Positions 21,070 to 33,440 are shown, counted from the stretch's first letter. The stretch is DNA of 64,000 bases from Benincasa hispida (GCF_009727055.1 NC_052357.1:86970998-87034997), one strand, 5' to 3'. Numbers and translations are program-made. Notes: a model not told the origin generated them from the sequence alone.

Positions 21070-21210
21070 TGTTATGAAATTGAGGAGCACAACGGGAATA
21101 TATCTGTCTCTTATACACATCTAGATGTGTATAAGAGACAGGAATATAGATATAGAGAAATATAATATAATAATAATAATAATATATAAAATAAATAAAT
21201 AAATATAAAA
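21070..21210 (-). mobile_element. 5' LTR of element H, truncated
   Basis: About 140 bases align with the other LTR at 15615-15760, then the sequence switches at 21211 to TGTAACATCCCG of the gypsy LTR. The remaining 5' LTR portion should lie on the far side of element G but was not found. A 38-base artefact is embedded at 21104-21141. Confidence 0.75.
21104..21141. other. Tn5 mosaic ends head to head (library adapter artefact)
   Basis: The 19 bases CTGTCTCTTATACACATCT are followed directly by their reverse complement, giving a perfect 38-base palindrome. This is the Tn5 transposase mosaic end used in tagmentation libraries. Bases on either side repeat GGAATATA (about 8 of 9 bases), as expected where a single Tn5 cut duplicates 9 bp. 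It is best read as adapter sequence left in the assembly, not plant DNA. Confidence 0.96.
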
Positions 21211-23421
21211 TGTAACATCCCGAGTTTTTGGGAAAAAAATTAAGTTATTTATCTCTAAATATTGAGTTCAATTTTCCTTTAATTTTATGAATTTTTTGTC
21301 CAATTGAGATAATTGAAAAGCCTCATTGGATAAATTGAAATTTATTTCATTAAGGATTTGAATTAATTATCTTGAAAAAAATTGGATTTTTATCTCCTTT
21401 TAATTTTAGGGATGGTTAAATTATTTGGATTTGATTTATTAAAGATTTGTTAATTAAGAAGAAAAGGGGAAGAATTTAGAATTCGAGAAGGATCTAAATT
21501 GAAATTGGAATTTAATAAGAAAAAGTGCGTGTCTGCGTGTCTGCGCGTGCATGTGTGTGTGAAAAAAGGAAAAAATTAATTATATAAGTAAATTATGTGT
21601 GTGTGCGCGCCCCTAGGGTTTGAGAAAAGGAAAAAAAATAATTATATGAAAAAAAAGGATTGAAACCCATTGGTTCTTCGTGCTCTAGTCGACCTCCTTG
21701 CCTCTTATCTTCAACGCCGACAACCATACCAAGTTTCCACCGCCCAGCTCCTCAACATCGCTAGTTCCCATTAGCCAGCCCCAACATGTCACTCCACCGT
21801 CCAAACGTTGGCATCCACATGCGAAGGAAGACCGTCGATCCTCGCATGTGCATATCGTCTATCGGTCGAAGCAACCATGCACTGTCGCATCTCCATCGTT
21901 CTGGTGAAGTCGTCCACCGTCGCTCGCCAGACTTCTGCCTCTCAGCCCAGCCATCTGCACCACTATCATTCTATAAATCGAGAGTGTTGTTGGATCATAG
22001 TCCCAGATTTGGTTTCCCGTGTCGGTCGTTGTTAAGGTAATGCCAGAAAACTTGCATCACCGCCGTTTCCATTCTGTGTCGCCATTGATTTGTGGATTTT
22101 TGGATAAGTTTGCACTTTTGGTTGGGTTTCTTTAAGGTTCTTGTTTACCCATTGATGTTCGGCTCCAATTTGGTGATACCTATTGTGCTTTGGATGCTAA
22201 TAAAAGTTTTAGAGTGTCGATTATCGTTGTCTAGCAAGAACGGTGACTGATTGATGAGTTGTTGGTAAGCTTATTTTAGGTTCTTGCCAACTAATCCAAT
22301 TAAGTTGGTAGGAATTTAATTATTGATTGGATTTTATATTTTGGGTTTGAAACCTTCAGTTTGGCTTATGTATGGATTGAATTTCATAATTGAAGCTCAA
22401 GTGTGGTTCCGGTTAAACTGACACTTTAGGTAAGGGGTTTGGAGACTTTTGGTTGTGCATTTTGAGTGATTTAGGTTTTGTTTATAAGGTTTAATATTAA
22501 ATTGGTTTGTTTTAGGACAAATCAAGAATTTGACTCAAGTCGAAGAGGGATTTGTTGCTAGTTGTTCAGCATAATTCGAGGTAAATGATTTATTACTAGT
22601 TCGCCCTGGAACCTCAAGTTGATGTTAAGACTATGAATTCACTAAAAGCATGTTTCTATCGTGATGGAATGTTCTGCCATGATTGACTGATGGATAACTG
22701 TTGAGACTATTCTGGAAACTCATGAGTTATGTTACTATGATTATTATAATATGTGATGGCTTGTTATGGATTTGGACATTGTATGTTGCATTATAAACTG
22801 ATGGTAACTGTTAGCACTTTTAGCGGATTGTGTACATCCCCTGTGTATGTTTCAGCGTCCTTATGGGATCACCACCTATGCTTATGATTTTGTGACTTTT
22901 CAGAATCACTTCCTATGAAAGTGTGCCTTTAGGTTCCCCCTTATGTTTATACCTACGCCTATACCTATGTTCGGGATGCACACCTTTGTCTCGATAAGAA
23001 GGTTAACATATACACCTAGTGGGCCCAGTAGTGAGTCACTTACTGAGTATTCTTGTACTCACCTTTTTCTCTACTTTTTTTTTTCAGGTAAGGACAAAGA
23101 CAACTTGATGAATGACAAGAAGAATCCATGACCGAGCCTTGGGACTTGATAACACTTTTGCATATGTTTTTCTTATGTTTTCAAGTTTTAGCTTAGTAGT
23201 TAAAATTTTAAATTCTTTGAATTTTCATTCAATTATTTATTTAATTTATTTTTAAATAAAGATTAGAGATACCCTGAATAGTGAATTTATGTTAGTCGAG
23301 ATTTTATGTTAGGAATTTATTTTACTAAATTCTTTTGGATTTTGTCAAATTTTGTGAAAAAGTTGTTATATATGCATGTAGTAGTGGTCTGATCCTCATT
23401 TTAGAAAGTTGGATATTTACA
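21211..23421 (+). mobile_element. 5' LTR of gypsy element G
   Basis: Starts TGTAACATCCCGAG and ends TATTTACA. It contains a GC-richer segment (about 21680-22040) where frames on several strands occur by chance, and a conserved block at about 23033-23095 (CACTTACTGAGTATTC ... TTTCAGGTAAGG) that also occurs, inverted, in the solo LTR at 39542-41999. That block identifies both as one gypsy group. No target duplication could be fixed on the left because the flank is a poly-A run. Confidence 0.8.
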
Positions 23422-23423
23422 GT

Positions 23424-23436
23424 TGGAATCAGAGCC
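23424..23436 (+). other. Primer binding site of element G
   Basis: TGGAATCAGAGCC, two bases after the LTR end. This is one base away from TGGTATCAGAGCC, the usual complement of the 3' end of tRNA-Met used by many plant gypsy elements. Confidence 0.8.
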
Positions 23437-25549
23437 TAAGTTTTTAGGTTTTGTAGATGAACTTATATTTTAAGTCCAGAATGTCCCTATGGCTCACCAA
23501 TGGATTCTTTGTCATCGCCATGTACGTTCGAGCAATAAAAGTATTATGAAAAGATTTACATGAAAGTATTTGTTCAATTTAATATAACAAGTTGTGTTCC
23601 ATTCAATTTAATATAACAAGTTGTGTTCCACTATTTTTTATGCCTTTGTGGATGTTAGTATGCAATGATTGATTAAAAGTTACTTGATATCATTTTACCT
23701 TATGAAAGGAGTGCTAAGAAAGAATAGATATTCCAGTTCTAAGATCTTAAACCTGATGAAACTATGTAGTGTTATGATATGATAGTAGCGATAGTAAAGG
23801 ATGTATTTGTTTAAGCCAGAGAATAATGTAGTCCAATTGAGAATTCACCAAGAAATAGTGTTATGTTTTGCATTAGGTAATGAAATTGGTACAAATAAAT
23901 TCCCTCACAAGGCACATACTCAAGTATAAGGTTAACGCACATACTCAGGTATAAGGTTAAGGTTGCTTTATAACCAAGAAAGAGAATGAGAGATTATAGA
24001 CTTATTAAAGGTTCCTAGAGGTTAGAAATCAAACATTTCAAGATAAATTTTGAAAGGATTAATAAGACATGACCGCCTTTTGTGATAATGAAGATTGGTG
24101 GTTTGAGTAAGGAGTGTGTTTTTGTGCTTCATTTAGCGTGCGTAAAAAGAAAAAATTACTAGTTAGAGTACAAGTAAGGATATGAAGAGCTATTTATAAG
24201 ATAAAGGAATAATAAGTTCATCAAGAAAAGCCAAGATGATTGGAAATTATAGTTGGTGTAAAATTGGAGAGCAAGTTGTCAAATTGAATTCTTGTGCACA
24301 AGGTACTTCGGTTTGATCTAGGTTTTGTTGTGTGAAAAGACTCAACTTTAGTTAACTATGATAAGAGGAAGGATACATATTTGGAGTTTAAAACCAATGT
24401 CAACGAGTGATGAATAGCCTATTAAAGCTTGAAGTTTGGACTTGGATTGTAGATTTTAAAGAATTATGAATAGTCACATGTTTTGGTCTAGAAATTAAGT
24501 TCCACTTGAAAAGTGAAGAGAAAAAAGAAAAAAAAAAAAAGAGGTCTTGAATTTAGTGTTTTTATCTAAAATAAGTGTGAAGGAAAGGAAAGTATTTAAG
24601 AAAAGTTATTGTTTTAGAAAGATAACAGAAAGATGTGTTCAAAAATCCTACGTACCTAAGTTTGATTTGGTTTCTGAGATGTGATTTGATCGGTGGCTAC
24701 AAGGTGATTGTTTTGGTATAAAATAAGAATATCTCGGTATCATGTGGAGCTTTAGGACAATATGTGTTGGTTGGGAAGATAGCTTGCAGAGGTGACGAGG
24801 TGTGAAACTTTGTTTTAACACAAGAATGTGTCTCTAAAATAAAAGGTCGAGAAAGGATAAAGTACAGTGGAGTTATTAGTAACAGTAGATGTTCAAGAAC
24901 TACTGACATGGAATGTTGAGGCTTCATTAGATAGAGGTAAATTATTGAAGGCATTAACAAAATTTAAGAGATTTTTTGACCTTGTACGCAAGTTGGAAGC
25001 ATGAACTAGCAAGATCATTAATTTGAATGAAAAAAAAAAGAAAATAATCCAGCTCGAGGTAGACAAAGGTGGTATATGCACAAAAGTAAGTAAATGGATC
25101 TTCCAAGATCATCATTGGCATAAGAGATAGACTTGATAATAAAGTTAAGTTGATAGAAATTTTTTTTATAGATGGGTTTGGAGTATTACATGATAGTATG
25201 TTTTCTCTTGCATAGAATATGAGTTAACTAGCTCTAAGGAGTACGAGTATTTTCAAGCTAGGACTTATGAATCAAAGAGGTTTCTTAGACATGTAGTTGC
25301 TAAGGAGGGCATTACAACTAAAGTAGAAGTAGTTTCCAGTTAACTAGATTTTCTTTGCTACGCATCTTGAGATTATGTTTCATCTAGTGTGGCTGGTTGC
25401 TCTGCCATGGTATGGAGATTTCTCTACATCAGTACGATTGGTTCATATACAAGTTTCTACTGGTAAGACTTCTTAAGGTCACAATAACTCTTAGAGTTCT
25501 CAGAGTTAGTGTGTTAATGTACTATTGATTTTCAGCATCTTAAATTTCA
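23437..25549 (+). pseudogene. Decayed interior of gypsy element G
   Basis: This stretch should hold gag, protease, RT and RNase H. No frame longer than about 60 codons fits any of them, and stops are dense. A 26-base repeat with GTGTTCCATTCAATTTAATA lies at 23572-23632. The region is best described as heavily mutated retroelement DNA. Confidence 0.55.
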
Positions 25550-26065
25550 AAGCTATATGGAAGAGGTTGTCACATTTCGTGAGGTACCAAATTTAGTTAT
25601 GACAGATAGTGACCCTGCTTCATATTTAATTTTTGAAAAAGATTCCCGTCACTATTAGATACTCAGTTAGATATCAGTACAACTTTGCACCCATAGACTG
25701 ATGGTCAAACAGAGTGTTTGAACCAAAATTTGGGAGATATGTTATGTTCTTGCACATTGATTTTTGCAAGGATCTAGAATTTTCACTTACATTTTATGGA
25801 GTTTTCATACAATAATTGTTATTAAGCTATTATTGGTATGACACAATTTGAAGCTTTTTATGGAGAAAGTTGCATTCTTCTATTTACTGGGATGAAGTTG
25901 GAGAATGAAAAGTTATTGGGATTGAGTTAGTACAACCTAAAAACGAGGTCATTCAGAAGATTAGAGCAAGGATGCAGACAACCTAGAGTAGACAAAAAAG
26001 TTACACTATGTTAGACGTAGAGATTTAGAGTTTGAGATATATGATTGTTTCGTTAAAATTCCAAG
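25550..26065 (+). pseudogene. Gypsy integrase remnant, element G
   Basis: Reading plus strand with frame corrections, the conserved order is REVPNLVMTDSDPASY (second catalytic Asp region), then HP-TDGQTECLNQNLGDML with a stop where Gln is usual, then FHLHFMEFSYNNCY and IGMTQFEAFYGESC. These correspond to the gypsy integrase core (VSDRDPRF, HPQTDGQTER, AYNNSYQ, PFEALYGR). The Arg after TDGQTE is Cys. It is cut off at 26065 by element C. Confidence 0.82.
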
Positions 26066-28503
26066 TGTAGTGGAAAAAATTTTAGACTATTTTCAAATTT
26101 TAATAACAAATTAATAGAGGAAATAAAATCTAGAAACTCTTACTCTTGTTGACAACTCTGAGGGTTTCACCAACTTTTTTTTATCTATGATCTTGATACC
26201 TCTACGGTAAAATAAGTAAACACCACCAAAATAGCTTCACAAGGAAATTTTCTACAGAGAAAAATCTTAAAGACCAGAGAAAAGAATATATGATACTAAG
26301 AGAACTATTTTTAGAAAGAAGAGGGAGTAAGGAGAAGATCTGTCTCCCACTCCCATATAACTCCCTACATTGGGATGTTTGTTATAACTAATTTTTTTAT
26401 TTAAATTCATTATATATTTAATAAAGAAATTAAATTTAATCAAATTTAATTTATTAATCAAATAATAATAAATTCATTTAATTTAAAAAATAAATCAAGT
26501 AATTAATAATTAATCAAATTAATTAATAATAATTAAATATCTCATATTTAACTAAATGTGCATTAGAATTATATTCTAATACAACCCTCTCTCATAACTT
26601 ATAGCTTTAATTCAATTAATTTAATTTAATTAATAATTAATTAATTCTCCAATTAATTAATCATTAAATTAAATATCACATATTTAATTTAATTTTATAA
26701 TTGAATCATATTCAATTATGTTTTCTCATACTACCTATAGTTAGGGTTGGCAAAATTCCCCATGGGGAATCCCCGCTTTGACCAAGATGGGGTCAAATCG
26801 GAAAATTTTTTCGGGGCCCCGTCCCACAGGGATGATATCCCCGCCCCGACCCCGATTTTATATAGTTATATTTTTAATATTTTATAAATATATATTTATA
26901 ATATATAAAATAACTTATTTATATGTATGTTTATAGTGTTGTGAGCCCAATATTGAATATATAAATTCTAATTTTAAACCCAAAAGTTAAGCCTAAACTT
27001 AAAAAATTGAAAGAAAAAAATGGGAAATCCCCATGGGGATCTAATAAGGGATTCCCCACGGAGAAACGGGGAATGGGGCCTGCAGGGACCCGTTTCCCCA
27101 ATGGGGAATCCTTGCCCCTGGTGGGGACGAGGCGGGGAGTGGGGGAATTTCCCCCATGGGGCCGGGGTCGGGGAACCCTCCCCCGCACCAACCCCGGCCC
27201 CATTGCCAACCCTACCTATAGTTTTAATATGCATCTAATGCACATTAACTTTAACATATAGTTTTAATATGAATTCTATTCATATTAAATTTAATATTTG
27301 AATTCTTTCAAATATTTAATTCTCCATAAATTAATTTTTGAATCAAATTCAAAATAAATTTATTTTATAAAGTTTAATTAAAATATAAACTTTATATTAT
27401 AATGTATCACCATACATTATATTCTTTCCCTTAGTAAATTTGAAGATTTCAAATTACTTAATTACTTCAATACTCTTTATGAGCTACTAGTAGAACCTAA
27501 TGAACCTACAGATCAGAAGCTCCGTTGATATGAAATTAATTAGCTAAATTCATTAACCAAGTTAATCAATATTCGTTAACTGTGGGTACACTCCACTATA
27601 GACCCATAGTTGCACTCTTTTCACTATAAATATATTTTTGTGTCCATGGATATTGACCAATGACAACAAGTTAATTTCTTCATGAGTGTTCGTAACACTA
27701 GCTAGGTCAAATTACCGTTTTACCCCTGAGTTACCTCTACATCCTTAAGTACTAGTGCTCCCCTAATGAACAACTTGTTTATGGTCCAACCATTAAACAA
27801 AAACCCCTCCCAGGTCAGTGAGAGGGTAGGGTCCTTTGTTCAAGTTCTAGAAATACCACTTAAGGAAACACTCATCTACTTACCCTAAAGTCGAGATTGA
27901 GTTAATTCCATTTCGTGAAATTATGTTCCCAGCTACCCACTCAGTCTTGTCCCCAATATGATAGGCTTATTGAGTTGGAAAACTGGTCATTCTCACCCAT
28001 ACAAATCAAAGGACAATCTCTGTTGAACAGGAATCCATAATTCACTCAATATTTAAACTAAGTTTCCTAGGTCATTTTAGTCAAATAGAAACCTAACTAG
28101 TCAATGGAATTACATCTAGATGTTACTATTTCGTGGTCTGGTCTTATGTAGACTCATTGTATAGGATATTCTCACTCGCATGTCCCCTAGACAAATATGT
28201 TGGATCGTTGAATTTATATCAAATACAAAGTGGGTTGTATCCATAATGTCCCTAGGATAAGGTACCCAGCCTTATCCATATACTATAGATCCTTTAGGCT
28301 ATATCTTGATCACTGATCCTCGTATGTCTTCACATATAGTTCAAGACTCATACAACAGTTTAGGATGTTAGTTTATTGCATTAAGGTTATTTAGGAAAGA
28401 TAAGCAATAACTATTTATTTTAATAAACATTAATAACACTTTATTAATGATCGGTCAAATGTTACATTTTCTATCTACAAGGTTTAGGGCATAAAATCCA
28501 ACA
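26066..28503 (-). mobile_element. 3' LTR of element C (family B)
   Basis: On the minus strand it starts TGTTGGATTTTATGCCC and ends near TACACTT. Excluding the nested MITE it is about 1960 bases. It resembles the LTR of element F (52844-55136), for example in the stretch around CAATGACAACAAGTTAAT-like words, and is only distantly similar to the LTRs of element A. The left boundary was placed by alignment to the F LTR and is less certain than the right one. Confidence 0.75.
26742..27214. mobile_element. hAT-type MITE with 8-bp target duplication
   Basis: It begins TAGGGTTGGCAA and ends TTGCCAACCCTA, perfect 12-base inverted ends. The eight bases CCTATAGT lie on both sides (26734-26741 and 27215-27222). 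An 8-bp duplication with TAGGG-type ends fits the hAT superfamily. The 473-base interior is very GC-rich for this window, full of GGGG and CCCC words, and has no transposase frame, so it is non-autonomous. The frames in it (26931-27238) are chance. Confidence 0.9.
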
Positions 28504-28517
28504 AACTCCCACTTAAA
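28504..28517 (-). other. Polypurine tract of element C
   Basis: The minus strand reads TTTAAGTGGGAGTT directly before the 3' LTR, matching the tract of element A in its AAGTGGGAG core. Confidence 0.75.
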
Positions 28518-29926
28518 TTAAAACACTAATTAATGGGATGTATATACAATAAATAATCCAAAGCTAGAAATTTCAAATGTATAATGTACATTACATGAAA
28601 AATAAATATACAAATACAATAAACTAAGGCATCCTTATACCCATTGCAAATCTCCCACTTATCATAGATTATACTATACACATGTCTCACAGACCTAGAC
28701 TCTTTAGATGACTCTCAATCACTTTAAACGAGAGAGCTTTTGTAAAAGGATTAGCAATGTTGTGCTCCAAAGCGATCTTGATGATGATCACATCTCCTCG
28801 TTGCACAATCTTCCGTACCAGGTGATATTTCCTTTCTATGTGCTTTTCTCGTTTGTGGTTGTGAGGTTCTTTTGAGTTGGCTATTGCCCCATTGTTACCA
28901 CAATATAATGTAATGGGAAAATCCATTTTTGGAAATACTTCCAAATCTATAAGAAACTTCCTGAGCCAAATTGCTTTCATAGTTGCTTCACAAGAAGCTA
29001 CATACTTAACCTCCATAGTGAAGTCTGCTATGCATCCCTACTTGATGCTTCTCCAAACTACAACTCCCCCTTAAAGGTGAACACTGACCCTGACATAGAT
29101 TTCCTAGAATCCTTATCAGTCTGAAAGTCCTTGTTAGGATTAAATCCTTAGCCCCATACACCAGTATGTAATCACTTGTTCACTAAAGATACTTGAGAAT
29201 GTTCTCAACCGCTGTCCAATGTTCTAATCCTGGATTGGACTATTACCTACTGACTATTTCCACTACCTAACATATGTCAGCCCTAGTGCAAAACATAACA
29301 TACATTAAGTTGCCCACAGCTGAGGCGTAGGGAACACTTCTCATATCTTTAACTTTTTTAGGTGTCTTAGGATATTGTTCCTTAGACAAGTGAACCTCAT
29401 GCCTAAAAGGCAATAAACCCTTCTTAGAGTTCTGTATCAAATATCAAGCCAACATTTTTTGGATATACGTTGCTTGACATAATGCTAACATTTTGTTCTT
29501 ACGATCCTTAATGATTTGGATCCCAAGAACATATTGCGCCTCTCCCAAATATTTCATATAGAATTGGGCCGCTAGCCAGTTTTTCACTTCAGTAAGGTAC
29601 CCTACATCATTCCTAATGAGTAGAAATTGTCCACATAAAGTACTAGAAGAGCTAATTTATTCTTATTTATCTTATTATATACATAAAGCTCATCAACATT
29701 TTGGTCACAACCAAAATATTTGATCACAGTATCAAACATAATGTTCCAAGATCTAGACGATTGTTTCAACCCATAAACTGATCGATTCAACTTACAAACC
29801 TTTTGTACTTGACCTTGAACTATGAACCCTTCAGGCTAAGACATAAAGATTTTCTCTTCAAGATTACCATTAAAAAGGGCAGCCTTGATATCCATTTGTC
29901 AAATTTCATAGTCATAATATGTTGCT
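28518..29926 (-). pseudogene. Copia RNase H and RT C-terminal part, element C
   Basis: RNase H frame 28687-29016 shows MEVKYVASCEATMKAIWL and LYCGNNGAIANS. The family has YCDNNGA at the latter site, so a catalytic Asp is replaced by Gly. RT traces upstream include the GLLPFRH region near 29400, and 29602-29790 with MNRSVYGLKQSSRSWNIMFD and LVLYVDNF, where YVDD has become YVDN. It is disrupted by solo LTR S1 at 29927. The first half of RT continues after that LTR at 32045. Confidence 0.83.
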
Positions 29927-32044
29927 TGTTGGGATTGGTGTCCTAATTCTCTCGGAATCTCATAGTTTGTAAACTTTGTACACATTGTTATTAATAAATA
30001 AGAGTTATTTTATTTGCATTTACTCATATCCAATAAATAAAGATACGTGATTTTGTATGTAAACTTAAGCATGTATATGAGATATACAAGTGGATCATGT
30101 CTTAAGTAATAACCTAAAAGGTTTATAGTATAAAGATTAAGGAGGGATACCTTATCCTGATGACACTACAAATATGGCCCGCTTTGTAGAGGTTTACAAG
30201 TGTTGTGAACTACTATAGATGGTCTGATTTTGATCATTCATGTGAAGACATGGGAGCGGAGGTGTCCTATATAAAGAGTTTGTATAAGATTAGACCACAA
30301 GATGATTCGTCTCTTTATATAACATCGTTGATAATTGAGACTTACATCTCACTAAAACGACCATAGGTGACATAACCTTAATCTTGAGTGTTTTGGAAAC
30401 TCCTGCCTATGAGAGTGATCGTTTGACTAGTATGGGTGAGAATGGCCAGATTGCCAACTCAACAAGCCTACATTTTTTGGGGATTTTTCTGATTAGAGAG
30501 CTGGGAACTCAATTACACAAGACAGAATACCTCCTTCCCCAAAGCAGGGGTAAGTAGATAGATTGCTCCCTTAAGAGTTGATTCCGGGTCTTGAACATAG
30601 TGGCCACATCCTTTCTTTGGAAGAGAGGACCCAGTCATAGTAGGACTATGACTTATTGTTCATCAGAGGAATCAGTGGTACTTAAGGAGTTAGATGTAAC
30701 TATAGGGGCAAAACAGTAAATTGGCCGAACTGTACTTATGAGCGATCTGTGAAGGTCTATCATGCTGTTGATTGGTGGATATGGGCGCATAAATATATCT
30801 GTAGTGAAAAGAATGCAATTGTTGGTCTTTAGTGGAGTGCCCGACAGTTAACGGATGGTGGATCCCGTGACTAAAGAGTTTAGTAAGTTATTCACGTATC
30901 ATTTAAGCTTCAAGCTACAGATCCATAAGGTCCCTTTAGTAGCTCAATGGATTCAAGTTGAGAATTAGATTTTGGTGTTGATTTGAAGTGTTCAAATTAA
31001 CAAGAGAAAATTCAATTATATATAATATAATTGGTGTGATGTATGAGATACATCAAGCGGAGGAATTAATGTAAATATGATTTACATTAAATACCATAAA
31101 ATAGAAAAAGAACTATAGTTTGTATGTTTCATGAGATGAAATAATAAAACTATAAGTTATAAATATAATATGATAAGTTGGTTATCATATTTATTTATAA
31201 TAAATTAATTATGTGATAATTAATTCCTTTTTCTCTAATAACCGATTGAGTGGGAGGTTATTGGTGGTTTTATGGTAACCGTGAGATAAAAGAAAAATTG
31301 TTTTCCTAAATTTGAGAGTTACTTCAGTCGGAAAGTACTCATGGTGATAAGCTATCAAATGAAAGAGTTTCACTAAGCGATAGCGTTCAGAGACTAAATG
31401 ATCGTTTAAGAGTTACTATATGGTCGAGTGGATAATACTATACGATCAGCTAAGCGATCATTTAGTTTTGACTATATGATAGTCATTCAGCTAATTGTTG
31501 CTATACGATCGAGTAGCTAAGTCTATGCGATAGGCTTCGCTTACTAAACGATCGAGCACATCGTCTATGTGATAGACTAGTTGATTATCTCCCACTTGTT
31601 CGATCGTCTACTTGATCGTAGACCTTCAGTCTCTTCCTCAAGCCAAAATCACACCGAACCCACAACTTCTGGATTCTAACACTGAGAATACCAAGGTAAC
31701 CATTGTGGTGATGTCCTCACTCAATTCATGGATCAAGTTAGACTCGATTGGGTTCTAGGAGCTATTGGTCGTTCAGTGTGTTCGTGTTCATTTGCTGTTT
31801 CGATCACTGCGTTCCAGGGCTGTGTTGGACACATTGTAGATTGATCGAAGGATTCATGAAGAATGGTTCTTCAAAGGTATGCATCCTCTATCCTTTGTAT
31901 CATCGATTAGCATGCTGTAATTTCTTGTTGTGCATGACTTGTTAGTTTTCGTACTTGTACTGTAATTGTTTATGTTCAATCGGATTGGAATTTGGAACGA
32001 TCCCTTCCACTGCTCATGGAAATCCTCATGATTGATTTCCTTCA
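29927..32044 (+). mobile_element. Solo LTR S1 (family A), TSD TTGCT
   Basis: It starts TGTTGGGATTGGTGTCC and ends TTCCTTCA. The five bases TTGCT occur on both sides (29922-29926 and 32045-32049). Removing LTR and one TTGCT restores the RT sequence of element C in the same frame and order as in element B. There is no internal element sequence, so it arose by recombination between the two LTRs of a full element. The CGATCG motif array is at about 31375-31620. Confidence 0.93.
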
Positions 32045-32411
32045 TTGCTATGGACAAAAGAATTATTATAAACTTTAACGTAGCAACAGGAGAAAAGGTT
32101 TCCTTATAGTCAACCTCTTCTCTCTAGGTATAACCTTTTGCTATAAGTCTAGCTTTGAATGTCTGTACCTTCCTAGCTGCATCTCTTTTTCTTTTATAGA
32201 ACTATCTGTACCCTATGGGTTTTACCCCTTTAGGTAGATCTACAAGCTCTTATACTATATTGGAGTATATTGACTCCATTTCAAGGTCCATTGCTTTGAC
32301 CCATTGGTCCTTATCTATGTCATTCATTGCCTGTCGATAGGATAATGGATCCTGAATGCCATCATCAGGTATGATGACCTGAGTTTCAGTTAAACCCAAG
32401 TAGCGATAAGG
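32045..32411 (-). pseudogene. Copia RT N-terminal part, element C
   Basis: The continuation of RT from 29926. It aligns with element B at 7610-7830 (TAGCAACAGGAGAAAA block). Stops and small indels are present; the KWIYKRK-type block near 32200 is recognisable with changes. Confidence 0.65.
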
Positions 32412-33440
32412 TCATGATATAATCTTCCTACCACGTCGAGGCATTCTCAACGATTGAGAAGGACGAGACAGACCTGAAGAACTAACTCTTTCATCAACTC
32501 TTGTTGAAGAACTAGCTTCATCAACAACTCTTGTTAACTCTTCAATAGCTTCTCTTAATACTAGCTTACTACGTGTTTTGTGATCCCTCATGTGGTTTTC
32601 CTCCAAGAAAGTAGCATTTATCGATATAAACACCTTATTTTCTTGTGGGTTGTAGAAAAGACCACCACTAATTTCTTTTGGGTAACCAATAAATTGGCAA
32701 CCTTGAATGGGGTTCCAGTTTCTTAGGATTTGTCATAAGCACATGTGCTGAACAACCCTAAATTATGAAGTAGCATAAACTAGATTTATGTCTTCTTCAT
32801 AACTCGAAAGGTGTTTCAGAAACACTCTTCAAGGGAACATTGTTTAGGATGTGAGTTGTAGTCTCTACTGCAAACACCCAAAATGAGCTAGGCAACTGAG
32901 CATAGCTCATCATCGAACGAACCATATCTAATAAGGATCCATTTCTCCTTTCTAAGACACCATTTTTTTGAGGTGTACTAGGAGCTGAGAGTTGGGATTG
33001 AATTCCATGTGTTTATCATATACTTATGGAATTTTTTATCCATATACTCTCCACCTTGATTAGATTGAAGTGTTTTAATTGTTTTATCTAATAGGTTTTC
33101 AACCCCAGCCTTAAACTCCTTGGATTTTTCAAGAGCTTCAGACTTATGCCTCATTAGGTATAAGTAACCATACCTTGAATAATCATTTATAAAAAAGATA
33201 AAATATTTGTATCCTTCTCGAGCTTTTACATTCATTAACTCTAAGGGTTCTTTGGCCCTATATTCTTTTCCACTAAAAGATCTTTGGTCATTTTCCCCTC
33301 AAGACACGATTCACATGGGGACAATGAATCATCTTCTAACACATTTAGAAGTTCATTCTTTACCAAATGCCGAATCCTATCGAGGTTTATGTGACCTAGT
33401 CTTAAGTGCTAAAGATAAGTGTTATTTCTTTTAAGAGAAA
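32412..33440 (-). pseudogene. Copia integrase, element C
   Basis: Pieces: 32978-33235 with YKYFIFFINDYSRYGYLYLM and KTLQSNQGGEYMDKKF, where the second catalytic Asp of LRSD is Asn (LQSN). The 32700-32980 part has the ERR-type Glu region in another frame. 32412-32633 holds the C-terminal tail FISINATFLEE and RMPRRGRK. The GAG-pre-integrase and zinc finger are at about 33290-33440. Several frame shifts separate them. Confidence 0.8.

Larger units (their letters stand above)
15615..21210 (-). mobile_element. Ty1-copia element H (short LTR)
   Basis: Reading downwards: 5' LTR part (21070-21210), primer site, gag, protease, integrase, RT, RNase H, purine tract, 3' LTR (15615-15972). The order is that of Ty1-copia. 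The Gag N-terminus and short 358-bp LTRs set it apart from the 2-kb-LTR families. Its 5' LTR is broken at 21210 by the gypsy element G. Stops and frame changes occur throughout. A Cassandra-like fragment interrupts it at 17756. Confidence 0.85.
21211..26065 (+). mobile_element. Ty3-gypsy element G (5' LTR and part of the interior)
   Basis: A 2.2-kb LTR (21211-23421), a tRNA-Met-like primer site, and a strongly decayed interior with a recognisable integrase end. The element was inserted in the 5' LTR of H, and its own interior is interrupted at 26065 by the copia element C. The remainder of G, including its 3' LTR, is not seen elsewhere in this window. Confidence 0.8.

Noticed and set aside
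21104..21141. A natural Tn5-like bacterial insertion
   Set aside because: Only the two 19-bp mosaic ends are present with nothing between them, which fits library adapters and not a transposon.
21698..22040. Three overlapping plus-strand frames in a GC-richer island
   Set aside because: The island is inside the LTR of gypsy element G. Several frames overlap in different phases, as chance would give, and no domain is seen.
26931..27261. Four frames on both strands, Gly/Pro/Arg-rich
   Set aside because: All lie in the GC-rich MITE at 26742-27214. Open frames on both strands follow from base composition.
27007..27261. Inverted repeats as a terminator
   Set aside because: The inverted GC-rich repeats belong to the MITE termini and interior.
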